A DNA stretch of 64,000 nucleotides from Mesorhabditis belari. Its lineage: Eukaryota > Nematoda > Chromadorea > Rhabditida > Rhabditidae. Numbering within the stretch: position 1 is the first letter of the stretch; the number at the start of each line of letters is the position of its first letter. This document shows positions 13,201 through 21,540 of the stretch, one piece after another. The stretch lies in NCBI GenBank assembly GCA_958450365.1, contig CAUEEP010000759.1, positions 754,001-818,000 of the forward strand. The letters run 5' to 3'. The notes beneath the pieces are model-generated. The model was given only the letters and a program-made list of their open reading frames with translations. It was not told the origin of the DNA and made no database searches. The translations under genes were made by a program, and so were the position numbers.

Positions 13201-16200
13201 TTGCCCGGATGCATCGGATCCATTGTATGGAAAAAACGGACGACCATTGTTGTGTGGAGCGGGATTTGACGGGGTGAAGATGTGTCCGAGAGGATTTTAT
13301 TGTGCAATTGATTCAGGACGGGGAAGTGAGTTAAAGAAAACAAAAAGAAAGCAAAAAGAAAGCAAAAGCATCGTCTCTAAGTTCATAATGGAAGTGATAA
13401 ATGAGGAATCTTTAGCCCGTCTCTGTTGTTCACTCCTTGGGTCGGCCTCGAGGATTCCCAATGAACAGGTGAGATTAGAAGTTATTTTGCTAGATGTTAG
13501 CCTAAAGAAACTAATCAAATTATCACAAAAGAGGTCTAGATTTAGTTGAAAATTTAAATAATAAATTGGAGCCATTAAAACATCAAAATCTAGATCGATG
13601 CCCCGCATTTCCCTCGTCGACGCAATCAAGCTGAGGTGAGGAAAGGACTATATGTCGCAGCCGCTCGTGATTTTCAGCTGCTAGTGATTCAATCATCATC
13701 GGCTAGCCGCTAGTGATTCAATCACCAACCGCTAGCCGCTAGTGATGCAATCATTGCGCAATCATTCAATCACCAACGGCTAGCCGCTAGTGATTTAATT
13801 ACCAACGGCTAGTCGATGCTGATTGAAAGTTTTTTGACGAAACATTTGACCGAATCACTAGCGGCTAGCCGTTGGTGATTCAATCACTAGCGGCTGAAAA
13901 TCACGAGCGGCTGCGACATATATAAACATTAAAAGCCAAAAGCTAAAAGCTCCCTTTAGTTAAAAGAAATCACAAGCCAACTGAAAGATTAAATCCAAAT
14001 TTTACATTTTCAGGTAATGGATCGAGGCAGTTTACCAGACGATTTCACCCCACAAAGTCATCAACAATCAGCTGAAGAGGGTTCGTTTGATATTGATAAA
14101 TCATAATATTGATTAAATCATAATATTGATTAAATCAATATTATGATTTAATCAATTATTTTCCTTTAAACTCTAATTACTTACTGTTTTTACTTACTTA
14201 TTTCTATCACTGTTTTACAGAAGAAACCTTTTCGATCACCGACGATCACCGATCACCGATCGCTCCAAACGACGAAGAAAAAGAGGGACAAGCTGTCGGT
14301 ATGTGTTTTGGAGAAAGCTAAAGCTGATGTGATGGATTTTAGTTAAAATCTATGTTAAATCTACTTTATTGCACAGTAGGATAAGACGAAAAAAGGAAAA
14401 AGGAAAAAGTGTAAAGAAATGAGGAATAAATAATGAATTTCTCTGAAATAGAAAGAAAAAGAAAGAAGAGAGGGAAATTTGGGGATGATGAAAAGGAATT
14501 GAAATTGAATTTGAACATTGAAATTGAATTTGAACATTGAAATTGAATTTGAACATTGAAATTGAATTTGAATCTGTTCATTTAAATCTGTTGGATTTAA
14601 ACATTATTGCACAGTAAAGTATCGGTTTTTTAATCATTTTCTAGAGATTTCATTGAAGTTTAACTTAGAATAGCCTATTAGTATTCAATTTTGTCGAAAA
14701 GGCTTTCTTGCATTTTACTGTGGAAGGAAATCCTTTTTTTTAATCAACGATAACTTTATCGTAAATAAAGAATCATAAACAATAAAATAACTGGGAAAAT
14801 TGATGAAACTAAATCTTAAACAAGCGATAAAAACAATGTAAATAAAAAATCTGATTTAGATCTGATTTAGATCTGATTTGGATCTGATTTGGATCTGATT
14901 TGGATCTGATTTGGATCTGATTTGGATCTGATTTGAATCCATTTGAATCCATTTGAATCCATTTGAATTCATTTGAATTCATTTGAATCCATTTGAATCC
15001 ATTTGAATCCATTTGAATCCATTTGAATCCATTTGAATCCATTTGAATCCATTTGAATTCATTTGAATTCATTTGAATCCATTTGAATCCATTTGAATCC
15101 ATTTGAATCCGATTTGGATTTCAATCTTATTTAGAGTAATTGTAATCGTTTTCATCTCAGGCTTGGCACCAACCCAACAACGAGAAGCTGAGTACGATCA
15201 GCATGAGGAAGATGGTGATGGAGAAGTCGAATATGAGGAGAGCGGGGAATCTGATGGTGAGAGGATTGTAGATACAATAATAAACAAATGAATGGCAAAG
15301 AATTCTGGAATCGAGAGGAATTGAACCTGCTTACCGAGCAGCTCTAACATTGAGCTAGGGCCTTTTTTTCTCAAGAGGAAATAGGAAAGACAAGGAAGAG
15401 AAAGAAAGGATGAAAGGAAGAGAGAAAGGAAGGAAGAAAGAAAGGAAGGAAGGAAGGAAGGAAGAAAGAAAGGAAGGAAGGAAGGAAGGAAGAAAGAAAG
15501 GAAGGAAGAAAGAAAGGAAGAGAAAGAATAAGACAAGACAAAACTAGAGTCCACATCAATCAACTTGAATTTCTTTAGGATTCGCTAAGTTGCAAATGAA
15601 GCCACCAGGTCCGGTCAATCAGCACCAGCAATTTGGTGAGTTTTTTTACGAAAAGATATTGATTTAAAATTGTTCAAATTGAACAAAACCTTACAAAATC
15701 AAATCTTAATACTTTTCCCTTTTTTCCAAATAAATTTGCATACAGCTTATCGATAAAGTTATCGATAAAGTAAATAGATAAATTCAAAAGATCTTTCAAA
15801 AGAATTATTAATTCTTGTGTCTTTTCTCTTGGTTCTTGAACTTGTCTTGAACTTTGATCCATTCAAATTTACAAATCTGAAATCTAAACTGGGATCTTTA
15901 CGATTAATGGCAGGGGTAGCGGAGGTCAATTTTTTGCTCAACTTACAGCCCGTTTTTCTCTAGTTTTTTGTTAATAACTTTTGATGTAACAAATAGTTTC
16001 TGAAAGTTGACATTTTAAGCTATCGAAATCTTATTAAAATTTTCTAATTTGACAAGTTTAAGGTGCTTAAAAATGAGCTGCAAATTGGCGAAAAAAATTG
16101 GCCTCATAATGATCACTACCGCCGCGCCGTTAACCGTAAAGATCCCTAAACTTTACAGTATAAGTTATATATGAAAATATAGTAAAAGATGATGTAAAAG

Positions 16201-19200
16201 GTGATTTAAAAGATAATTAAAAGAAGGATTTAAAAGAAGGATTTAAAAGATTTAAAAGATTTAAAAGATTTAAATGATTTAAATGATTTAAATTAAAAGA
16301 TTTAAATGATTTAAAAGCTTTAAATGATTTAAAAGCTTTAAAGGATTTAAAACATTTAAAACATTTAAAAGTTTTAAAACATTTAAAACATTTAAAAGTT
16401 TTCAAACATTTAAAAGCTAAGTCAATTTGAATCACAAATATTTAAGCTAAAGTTCCTGAAAGTGATGGTGGAGTGAATATCGAGATCGAGAATGAGACAA
16501 ATGTTGATGGAGAGACGCCAGCTATTCTAAAAGAATCACAAGATTTGTCAATTTGTCAAATGACACCATCAATTGGTTTGTGGCTTTTAAAGTTTTTTCA
16601 AATTTTCAGCTTTCAAAATAAAACAAAAAAAAAAGTCTAATATCTAAATCAATTTCGACGATTAACAAGACGAGCTTTGAACTTTTTACTCTTAAACTTG
16701 AAACTTAAATTTTTAAATCAAAAACTTTAAATCAAAAACTTTCTAAATCTTTCTAAATCTAGTTTAGATTAGATTAGATTCGAATTTTTATATTCCAAAT
16801 TCTTTTAAATTTCGAATTTTAGTCTTTTCCTTAAATAGATAGAATAGATAGATAGAAAAAAAATGAATAGATTAAAAAAAAGTTTACATAATAATACTTT
16901 ATTCAAACGATAAAGTGAAAGAAATCATAGAGAAATGCACAGTGATACTTAATCATACAATACATACTGAAATCAATAAGCCAATTACTTACGGCAAAGA
17001 GCCACTAGATCTAAAGCATCGATACGTTTCTTGAATATGAAAAGCGACTGAATTTCTCGTATGTCGTTTGGGAGCAAGTTCCATAATCTAGCGGCTCTAA
17101 CGGGAAATGAATTTGATAAAGAGGCATTGGAAGCAAAGGGAATTTGCAAAAGGAATGAGCCACTTCTGGGCCCTGACCGCGGTTTAAATTTGAAAAAGTC
17201 TATAAACAAAGGGCTAATCTGTTTACAACGGAGGATTTTGAAAGTTTCGACTAAATCAATGACAAAGCGGCGATGCTGTAAAGTTTTTAGTTCAAAAAAA
17301 GCAAGTTGATAAAAGTTTCTAAAAGATACGGTTGAGCAATAGATTAATGCTTTTTGATTGAATTATTATAAAGATCAATCATAAAGATGATCTTTTCTAG
17401 CTTTAACTTTAGGCTTTTACCCCCAAATGGAGACTTTAATCGGTCGGGGATTTACTTCATAAAGATTGTCTAATGTCTAATGATCTACACTATAACTTAG
17501 CTAATTATCTAGGCTATAAGTTATCTAATTATCCATGCTATAAGTTATGTAATGATCTACGCTATAACTTAGCTAATTATCTACGCTAAAAGCTACCATA
17601 AATACTGTAATAGTACCCCACCCCCATAATGACGGTGCGGAGTGCTGTGTAGTCTAGCTTTGAACGAGTTTTTCTCGACACTGGTTTATGCTAGAATGCG
17701 CGTTTAGGTATCAAAAAATAGCGCTGAATTTCAGCTATTTTTTGATACCAAAGACGCATTTTTTAAAAGTACGGGCGCTTTGAAAAAAATGAAATACTAA
17801 AAAACGACTAAAACTTTTGCGACTACACGACTGTACGAGGGGCGGGGTACTATTACAGTATTTACGGTATCTAATTACAAGTTTACATTGATAAAAGCTT
17901 CTAAAAGACACGGTGAGCAATAGATGAATGCTTTTTGATTGAAAGCTTGAATTATAAAGATTTGGACTTTTTACTTTTTAGTCTTAAACTTGAAACTTAA
18001 ATGTTTAAATCAAAAACTTTCTAAATTTTTAGATTAGATTAGATTCGATTCGATTCGATTATTAATTAGATTAATCTTTACATTCAAATTTCTCTTTAAT
18101 TTCTTATTTTAGTCTTTTCCTTAAAAGTTGAATAGATAAAATACTAGTTTTCTTTTTTTAAACTTTCAAATTTTTATTGAAGTTTATTGTTATTTTGATT
18201 AAATTCTATTGAATAATGATAATGAAATTGTATGATAATCAAATAATGAAATGACAATGAATTTTATGATAATCAAATTGATAAACAAGGGAATTGTTGA
18301 ATTTTAGGACGAGTTTGTCGAGAGGATGAACCATCACCGAGAACGAATCTTCACTATTTCTACTCGGAAAAGGATAAACGGTAAAAATCAAATCCCAAAA
18401 GCAAATCCCAAAATCAAATCCAAAAAATTAAAGTCCTAAACGCAAAGATGAGCATCAAATAAGGTTATTTTTAGTCTCACAAAGAGATTCGGGTACTTTG
18501 TGCTCAGAAAACGTAAACACATTCTTTCTGGTTCACTGGATTCTTCGTTTTCTCACGATGACAGTTGTTTTTTTGGGAAAAATTAAGAAATTAGTGCACT
18601 AGAAAGGTGTTTCATTTATAGGAAATGGAAATGGAGAAAGTTGAAATGTTTAGATATTTTTAAGTAAATAAAGTGAATGTTTGGATAGTTTTAACCCATT
18701 CGAAACTTCTGCAGCGAATAATCGCTGCAGCAAAAACTCAGGAACGGACCGCTGCAGCGATTATTCGCTGCAGCGCTAATTAAGCTATTTTCATTCAATT
18801 ATTTGGTTTTTTTTGCTGTTTTTCAGCATTGCATGTATATTCCAATTGTAGCAGATCTACAAATTACGTGGGCAAAGAAGATGTTTTATATTTACCCGGA
18901 ATCAATGCAGTCTCTGGTTTTGCATTGAAATGTTCCATAATAGCTCTAATCTTATAAAGCCGATCTCCCGCAGGATCCAGTTCATTATCACAAAAACGCA
19001 GGTTTCGAAGAATAGATTCAAATTTTGCTCTTGACATAATGTGGGACATGTGGGAAAATCCTCCTAATCCAGGCCTGCTACTCCAGTAGTCACGAATCCT
19101 CGGTAATTTGACGATTCCCATCTGAAGATACAGAGCCAGGAAGAGCTTGCATCGAAATCCTGCCAGTTTTTTTTTCCTTTTTCCATGTTTATTAGATTCG

Positions 19201-20283
19201 CCTACTAACATGTTGATTAATTTGTCGTCGATAAAATAAGAATAATATAGGGTCTTGAAAAGTACTGAAGTCAAATCCAAATCGTTCTTCATCAAAAATA
19301 AATTGTGTAGGAGACTCTCTTGCATCTTTCCAACCATAAATAAACTGCTTCGGAGTCAAAAATGTCAAAAAAGGGCTTGGTCCGTAGACGAAAAAAAAGA
19401 AAAAGGGGTTTCGAATGGGTTAAGTAAATCAAGTAAGTTTTTAGATAGTTTTAAAGTAAATAAAGTAAATGTTTGAATAGTTTTAAGTAAATGAAGTGAA
19501 TGTTTGAAAGTTTAAGTAAATCAAGCAAATGTTTGGATAGTTTTAAGTAAATAAAGTAAATGAAGTAAATGAAGTAAATATTTCGATAGTTGATTTTGTA
19601 TAATGCGGTCAATATTATCAGGAAAGCAAGATAAACAAAAAGAATTAATTGTTGAAACAAAGCAAATCAAGCATTAGAATCGAAAAGTTCATTTCACAAT
19701 CGAGGGGAGTCCCTGTGAAATAACCGACTTGAACTGCAGTGGCATAGACACGGAAGATATGACACGGAAGATACTCAGACATAGCTCAGAGCGCACTACT
19801 ATTAGAGAAAAGACGGTAGTTATGTTCCAAGCAGGCAGAAAGACAGGCTACAGTCAGCTAGTCCGATCTAGAGTCAGCTCTGATTGTCGGGCACCCAGGG
19901 CTTCCTATAGGCCAGGCTCAGCTTGAACAATCGTGACTGGCTTCCTGATTTATACTGCTTGTAACTCTCACTAATCCCCCACTAGATCTCATCATCAGCT
20001 ACATTTTCCGACCCCACATCGATAGGTTCTGATAAGCGGTTCTCGAGATTTCGAGGAATTTAGGCAAGGCTCAGGGTGCACTACTATTAGAGCAAATACG
20101 GTATATTATAAACTTTAAAACTAGAAAAACTATATTAACTTTATCTTTCTTTCAAAACAAAAAAACTAGATCTTAATTATTCTTTTTTTCAGCTGTAAAC
20201 TCTATTTCTACAAAGGTTGCGGCGGAAATGCGAATCGATTCGAGAAAAAAGCGCAATGCGAGGCGGCTTGTGTTCGTTTATAA
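878..20283 (+). CDS. Multi-domain extracellular Kunitz/lustrin-repeat protein, about 30 exons, 5' partial
   Basis: I see a phase-consistent chain of exons: 878-958, 1070-1127, 1427-1488, 1835-1941, 2201-2282, 2548-2662, 3877-4020, 5557-5693, 5778-5838, 5955-6026, 6281-6420, 7200-7323, 7724-7827, 8114-8148, 9533-9602, 10112-10201, 10407-10530, 10636-10750, 11241-11315, 11681-11782, 13164-13325, 13416-13468, 13594-13635, 14014-14080, 14221-14298, 15161-15256, 15579-15635, 16447-16575, 18308-18380 and 20193-20283 (TAA). Domain order is Kunitz (second half), four-Cys Kunitz, Thr/Pro-rich linker, acidic linker, lustrin repeat, Kunitz, lustrin, lustrin, acidic linker, Kunitz. Kunitz modules usually inhibit serine proteases or mediate binding; lustrin-type modules are extracellular. 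The protein is therefore most likely secreted and may belong to matrix or cuticle. That role is inference from domains. No signal peptide is visible because the start is missing. Exon phases match at every junction, which is the main support. Individual short exons (8114-8148, 13594-13635) are the least certain. Confidence 0.85.
1427..1941 (+). other. Kunitz domain 2 lacking the Cys14-Cys38 disulfide
   Basis: Exons 1427-1488 and 1835-1941 join inside the codon for Trp at BPTI position 21, giving N-V-K-W-Y-F-N. Aligned to BPTI numbering, Cys5, Cys30, Cys51 and Cys55 are kept, but position 14 is Ser (D-A-G-F-S-G) and position 38 is Lys (Y-H-G-K-G-G-N). Both partners of one disulfide are lost together while the fold motif N-E-N-R-F is intact. 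A protease-binding loop held by this disulfide would be missing, so classical inhibition looks unlikely. This is inference from structure knowledge of the Kunitz family. Confidence 0.85.
1505..2095. repeat. GATAAG-type minisatellites on either side of an exon
   Basis: Two arrays built on AAGATAAG occur in consecutive introns: 1505-1585 (units AGATAAGA) and 1955-2092 (12-mer AAGATAAGATTA). Exon 1835-1941 lies between them and is not repetitive. Confidence 0.7.
2312..2391. repeat. 14-bp palindromic minisatellite ACATGTACATGAGA
   Basis: About six copies; the core ACATGT is self-complementary. It starts 30 bp downstream of the exon ending at 2282. Confidence 0.75.
2833..3135. repeat. 43-bp GC-rich satellite, seven copies
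   Basis: Seven near-identical 43-bp units contain CGGTCCACCGGTGG and CACGGCCGTCTGGCCCCTGG. The array is very GC- and CpG-rich in otherwise AT-rich DNA. Because 43 is not a multiple of 3 and the unit lacks stops, all frames stay open, so the apparent long ORFs here are not genes. A degenerate edge continues to about 3175. Confidence 0.85.
3170..3236 (-). pseudogene. tRNA-like fragment, Gln(CTG)-like
   Basis: On the minus strand, TAGCGCAGTCGGTAGAGCG is a good D-arm. It is followed by a possible anticodon stem TCTGT/ACGGG around the loop CTCTGGG (anticodon CTG). The T-arm and 3' acceptor are not recognisable; the sequence runs into the decayed edge of the 43-bp satellite. Probably a pseudogene. 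Confidence 0.4.
4200..4280. repeat. Poly-T/poly-A low-complexity tract
   Basis: A run of about 30 T followed by a run of A forms an imperfect hairpin inside intron 4021-5556. No coding sign. Confidence 0.7.
4430..4880. mobile_element. Foldback element, copy 1 (second copy at 49655-50150)
   Basis: Within the copy, 4568-4660 (starting ACTTTCTTCAAAAGAAACCC) is nearly the reverse complement of 4735-4850. The whole 450-bp segment recurs at high identity in a GGT intron. No ORF for a transposase; non-autonomous MITE-like. Confidence 0.7.
5409..5480 (-). tRNA. tRNA-like gene or pseudogene, intronic
   Basis: The minus strand shows GGCGCAGTTGGGAGCGCC (D-arm) and a perfect T-arm CCGGG-TTCGACC-CCCGG. 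The anticodon loop would be CTACAAC (anticodon ACA), but the anticodon stem pairs badly and the acceptor stem has mismatches. Internal promoter boxes look intact. More likely a pseudogene or tRNA-derived sequence than a working tRNA. Confidence 0.5.
6071..6143 (+). tRNA. tRNA-like sequence in intron 6027-6280
   Basis: The acceptor stem TCCGGCA/CGCTGGA pairs at six of seven positions. The B-box GGGTTCGATCCC is intact. D-, anticodon and T-stems contain mismatches, so the locus is probably a degenerate tRNA. Confidence 0.45.
6281..7323 (+). other. Lustrin-type cysteine-rich repeat 1
   Basis: Exons 6281-6420 and 7200-7323 join in phase 2 to give A-C-P-N-G-L-Q-A-H-R-Y-V-D-G-R-P-V-Q-C, then Q-C-P-A-D-S-V-C and finally Y-F-C-C-P. 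The pattern C-P-x-G, C, C-P, C, C-C is that of the lustrin-type cysteine-rich repeat. The exon after it (7724-7827) is basic and may contain a processing site (M-R-A-K-R-S). Confidence 0.75.
6832..7020. repeat. CTTGT pentamer array
   Basis: About 190 bp of (CTTGT)n interrupted by CTTGATTG units in the intron 6421-7199. On the minus strand it reads as an artefactual Arg/Gln/Asp/Lys ORF. Confidence 0.8.
7455..7675. repeat. 15-bp minisatellite AGCTTTCAAAATCCA
   Basis: About 15 units with variable ends fill most of the intron 7324-7723. Because 15 is a multiple of 3 the array is open in frame (L-S-K-S-S-F-Q repeats), but it is bounded by good splice sites of the flanking exons and is not considered coding. 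Confidence 0.75.
8238..8636. mobile_element. MITE family GTAAATACTGTAATAGTACCCC, rearranged copy
   Basis: Ends are ACCATAAATACTG and CAGTATTTACGGTA. The interior carries the family marker CGCCCGTACTTTCAAAAAAT and a palindrome built on GGTATCAAAAAATAG. It is longer than the about 275-bp full copies because the central palindrome is duplicated. Confidence 0.75.
8855..9004. mobile_element. Truncated copy of the same MITE family (right half)
   Basis: It starts inside the element at ATTCAGGGCTATTTTTTGAT and ends in CAGTATTTACGGTA. The left half is missing. Confidence 0.65.
9036..9311. mobile_element. Full-length copy of the same MITE family
   Basis: 276 bp bounded by ACCGTAAACACTGTAATAG and CTATTACAGTATTTACGGT, with internal inverted arms. 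This is the best reference copy. The copies at 8238, 8855 and 9036 sit within 1.1 kb in one intron (8149-9532). Confidence 0.8.
9676..10078 (+). mobile_element. 5'-truncated non-LTR retrotransposon tail
   Basis: The frame at 9759-9983 encodes S-F-P-V-R-A-A-R-L-W-N-L-L-P-N-D-I, the typical C-terminal end of LINE reverse transcriptase ORFs (x-R-x-x-R-L-W-N-x-L-P). A short 3' tail ends at GAATAAAGTATTATTAT. A near-identical inverted copy lies at 16889-17291. Confidence 0.75.
10112..10530 (+). other. Kunitz domain 3, canonical six cysteines
   Basis: Exons 10112-10201 and 10407-10530 give C-I-Q-P-L-Q-R-G-D-C, then H-V-R-Y-F-Y-D, C-R-L-F-Y-Y-S-G-C, and E-D-C-E-R-L-C. All inter-cysteine spacings (8, 15, 7, 12, 3) equal those of BPTI. 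The residue at P1 (after Cys14) is His rather than Lys/Arg, so trypsin inhibition is not predicted with confidence. The intron splits the codon before Tyr-Phe-Tyr, at the same place as in domain 2. Confidence 0.88.
10636..11315 (+). other. Lustrin-type cysteine-rich repeat 2
   Basis: Exons 10636-10750 and 11241-11315 read P-P-G-Q-C-P-G-D-V-L-P-L-G-G and V-L-C-G-N-N-T-D-S-I, then D-C-P-S-G-Y-Y-C and N-V-C-C-P-G. The join is phase 1. The intron carries the foldback element at 10850-11222. Part of that element plus the start of the second exon has been copied to 12.36-12.9 kb. Confidence 0.8.
10850..11222. mobile_element. Foldback element GGGGTAGGCTA, source copy
   Basis: Inverted arms contain CCATAACTTTCTTCTAA and its complement, and TTTGGTTTCATTTTGTAG opposite CTACAAAATGAAACC. 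It ends about 18 bp before exon 11241-11315. It seems to be the source of the copy at 12357-12917. Confidence 0.65.
12060..12187 (-). pseudogene. 5S rRNA-like sequence
   Basis: The minus strand contains CCCGTCCGATCTGCCAAGTT and GAGCAACGTCGGCGCGGGTT, followed by AGTCGTGGGTTCGACTCCCA. These match the 5S rRNA core (CCGATCT, AAGTTAAGCAACGT, GTTAGT). The 5' end and the terminal helix are not recognisable. It is a partial or 5S-derived element within intron 11783-13163. Confidence 0.55.
12357..12917. repeat. Second foldback copy carrying a captured intron-exon boundary
   Basis: 12460-12745 repeats 10965-11260 nearly base for base, including the acceptor and the first exon bases (ATTTCAGATTGCCCATCC at 12721). 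Inverted arms of the GGGGTAGGCTA element flank it. Confidence 0.75.
13164..13468 (+). other. Lustrin-type cysteine-rich repeat 3
   Basis: Exons 13164-13325 and 13416-13468 read F-I-C-P-D-A-S-D-P-L-Y, R-P-L-L-C-G-A-G-F, K-M-C-P-R-G-F-Y-C and R-L-C-C-S. This is the same C-P / C / C-P / C / C-C layout as repeats 1 and 2. The first exon joins the preceding Thr-rich exon 11681-11782 in phase 1 (T-T-T-T-T-K-K). Confidence 0.8.
13650..13922. mobile_element. MITE with TATGTCGCAGCCGCTCG ends
   Basis: 273 bp between TATGTCGCAGCCGCTCGTGA and TCACGAGCGGCTGCGACATA. Inside are several copies of GGCTAGCCGCTAGTGATT. Ends are flanked by TA. No transposase. Confidence 0.8.
14505..15112. repeat. Three adjacent minisatellites in intron 14299-15160
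   Basis: AATTGAATTTGAACATTG (14505-14580), GATCTGATTTGG 12-mers (14855-14935) and ATTTGAATCC 10-mers (14935-15112, about 18 copies) follow each other. The last ends 49 bp before the acceptor of exon 15161. The ORFs read from them are repeat artefacts. Confidence 0.8.
15306..15363 (-). pseudogene. Short tRNA-like sequence
   Basis: The minus strand reads TAGCTCAATGTTAGAGC (D-arm) followed closely by CTGCTCGGTAAGCAG, a perfect short hairpin, and the B-box-like GGTTCAATTCC. The total is too short for a standard tRNA and no proper T-stem is present. Confidence 0.4.
15375..15530. repeat. Polypurine GGAA/GAAA array
   Basis: About 155 bp of GGAAGGAAAGAAA-type units on the plus strand, giving a strong purine/pyrimidine strand bias just upstream of exon 15579-15635. 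Such mirror repeats can form triplex DNA in general; that is not shown here. Confidence 0.75.
16225..16420. repeat. 9-bp minisatellite GATTTAAAA
   Basis: About 20 degenerate units, ending 26 bp before the TTTAAG acceptor of exon 16447. The acceptor itself resembles a decayed repeat unit. Confidence 0.7.
16889..17291 (-). mobile_element. 5'-truncated non-LTR retrotransposon tail, inverted copy
   Basis: Near-identical reverse complement of 9676-10078, encoding the same R-L-W-N-L-L-P-N-D-I motif on the minus strand (16985-17209). Both copies are broken at the same internal point, at the sequence AACTAAAAACTTTACAGC. Confidence 0.75.
17470..17590. repeat. CTATAACTTAGCTAATTAT minisatellite
   Basis: About five imperfect units of 20-25 bp directly before the MITE at 17595. 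Confidence 0.6.
17595..17869. mobile_element. MITE family GTAAATACTGTAATAGTACCCC, full-length copy
   Basis: 275 bp with ends ACCATAAATACTG and CAGTATTTACGGTA and the family interior, in opposite orientation to the 9036 copy. Confidence 0.8.
18695..19419 (-). mobile_element. Defective piggyBac-like element with TTAA target site
   Basis: The element starts CCCATTCGAAAC and ends GTTTCGAATGGG, an exact 12-bp inverted repeat, and is bounded on both sides by TTAA (18691-18694 and 19420-19423), the piggyBac signature. It contains one transposase fragment. Near the left end is a palindrome, GCTGCAGCGATTATTCGCTG. It lies in intron 18381-20192 of the Kunitz/lustrin gene. Confidence 0.85.
18864..19337 (-). 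pseudogene. piggyBac-type transposase, N-terminal fragment
   Basis: 157 residues on the minus strand include L-F-L-A-L-Y-L-Q-M-G-I-V-K-L-P, R-D-Y-W-S, and M-S-R-A-K-F-E-S-I-L-R-N-L-R-F, the conserved N-terminal part of piggyBac (DDE_Tnp_1_7) transposases. The catalytic Asp triad and the C-terminal cysteine-rich domain are absent, so it cannot be an active enzyme. It is antisense to the host gene. Confidence 0.85.
19430..19600. repeat. AAGTAAATGTTTGGATAGTTTT minisatellite
   Basis: About six variable units of around 22-35 bp lie right of the piggyBac remnant, and a similar unit lies just left of it (18650-18690). The element therefore inserted into an existing array. Confidence 0.65.
19790..20103. 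mobile_element. MITE family CTCTAATAGTAGTGC, composite copy
   Basis: Two right-end sequences GCACTACTATTAGAG at 19793 and 20071 flank a 280-bp interior that also occurs at 27080-27250 (inverted) and 58416-58660. Ends in ATACGGTA. Confidence 0.65.
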
Positions 20284-20826
20284 AAAAAAAACGTTCTCTT
20301 TAAATCACTTTTTTTTCACCTCTTCCTTTTTGTGATCTTTTCTGAATATCACGAGTATTTTTCTGCCCCTTTTACTCATCCAAATATTATCAAAGAATCA
20401 AATGAAATAATCAAATTAAACAATCAAATGAAACAATCAAATGAAACATCAAATCAAGCATTCCCTTTCAACTTTCAACTTCCTTTCCACCACAACTTTC
20501 TTTGTCTTTCTTTAGCCATAAGCTTATTATAAGGCTTTTTTGTAGAATTTAATTTCGGATTTAACTTCTAATTTAATTTCTAATATTATTATTTAATAAT
20601 ATTATCTAATATTATTATCTAATATTATTATTTAATATTATTATCTAATTAACATTCTTTAGTTTTACAGGTGCTAAAAAAGAAATCCCTTAAACAAAAA
20701 CTAATAATATAATAATTTCCTTTAAAAATTTCTTTCGAACGATTGCTCATTTTATGATTTTACGTTTTTTTTTCTCATTTTTACAATATTTTCCTTTTCT
20801 TTGAGTGATTCTTGTAATAATTGTGC

Positions 20827-20832
20827 AATAAA
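20827..20832 (+). terminator. Candidate polyadenylation signal AATAAA of the Kunitz/lustrin gene
   Basis: AATAAA lies about 545 bp after the stop codon at 20281-20283, in an AT-rich stretch that shows no coding sign. The sequence between holds only TTATT/AATATT short repeats (20580-20650). Position fits a 3' UTR end; there is no transcript evidence. Confidence 0.35.
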
Positions 20833-21259
20833 TGTTACAAATGAAAAGCTTTCCATCAAATACGATCAAAATAAAACACCAAAAACACGAGATAAAAGCT
20901 CAGAAAAATAGCTTAGCTTTTAATTTAGCTTTTATTGGACTGGATGTCAAAAATGTACTAGATGTTCCCCATTTTAAATGAAATTTTTGAAAAAAGAGAA
21001 AGTAGCTCAAATGGTGATCAATTTTTCATTTAACTTGAGTCATGTAATCAAAAAAATCTTTAAAAAAGTGAAAAAGTGTGATGCCAAGAAACAGCCGCCA
21101 AAAAAACAACTTTAACACCAAGACCACCACCACTTCAACTTTTTCAGAAATTTGAGTTGAAATGGGGAACTTTTTGAACATTCTGTACAATCATTTATAT
21201 GTATGGCTTCTGTTAAAAGAGTGGGATTTATGTCTATTAGACTTGTCATTAGATGGATC

Positions 21260-21540
21260 GAATCCGGATTTCATTGGATCGGATTGTCTCGGATGATGAT
21301 CCGATTCGAGTCGATTCGATCCGATCCGATAAAGCCTCTATCGGATTGAATCCGATTTGATCCGATTAGATTCGAGCCGTTTCGATTCGATCCGATAAAA
21401 GCCTCTATTGGATTGAATCCGATTTGATCCGATAGCTCTAACGGATTGAATCCGATTTGATCCGATAGCTCTAACGGATTGAATCCGATTCGATCCGATC
21501 CGATCCGATAAAAGCCTCTCTCGGATCGATCCGAACCGAT
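21260..21540. repeat. GATCCGAT-rich minisatellite
   Basis: Degenerate units of about 10 to 37 bp built on TCCGATTTGATCCGATAGCT. The cores contain GGATC/GATCC palindromes. ORFs on the minus strand are repeat-derived. Confidence 0.75.

Larger units (their letters stand above)
16447..20283 (+). other. Kunitz domain 4, C-terminal, with long loop
   Basis: Exons 16447-16575, 18308-18380 and 20193-20283 encode C-Q-M-T-P-S-I-G-R-V-C-R, then L-H-Y-F-Y-S-E-K-D-K-R-C, then Y-F-Y-K-G-C-G-G-N-A-N-R-F and Q-C-E-A-A-C-V-R-L-stop. All six cysteines are present. The Cys5-Cys14 spacing is 9 and the Cys14-Cys30 spacing about 21, both longer than BPTI. P1 is Arg. Three exons instead of two encode this domain, and its introns hold a LINE tail, a MITE and a piggyBac remnant. 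Confidence 0.85.
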
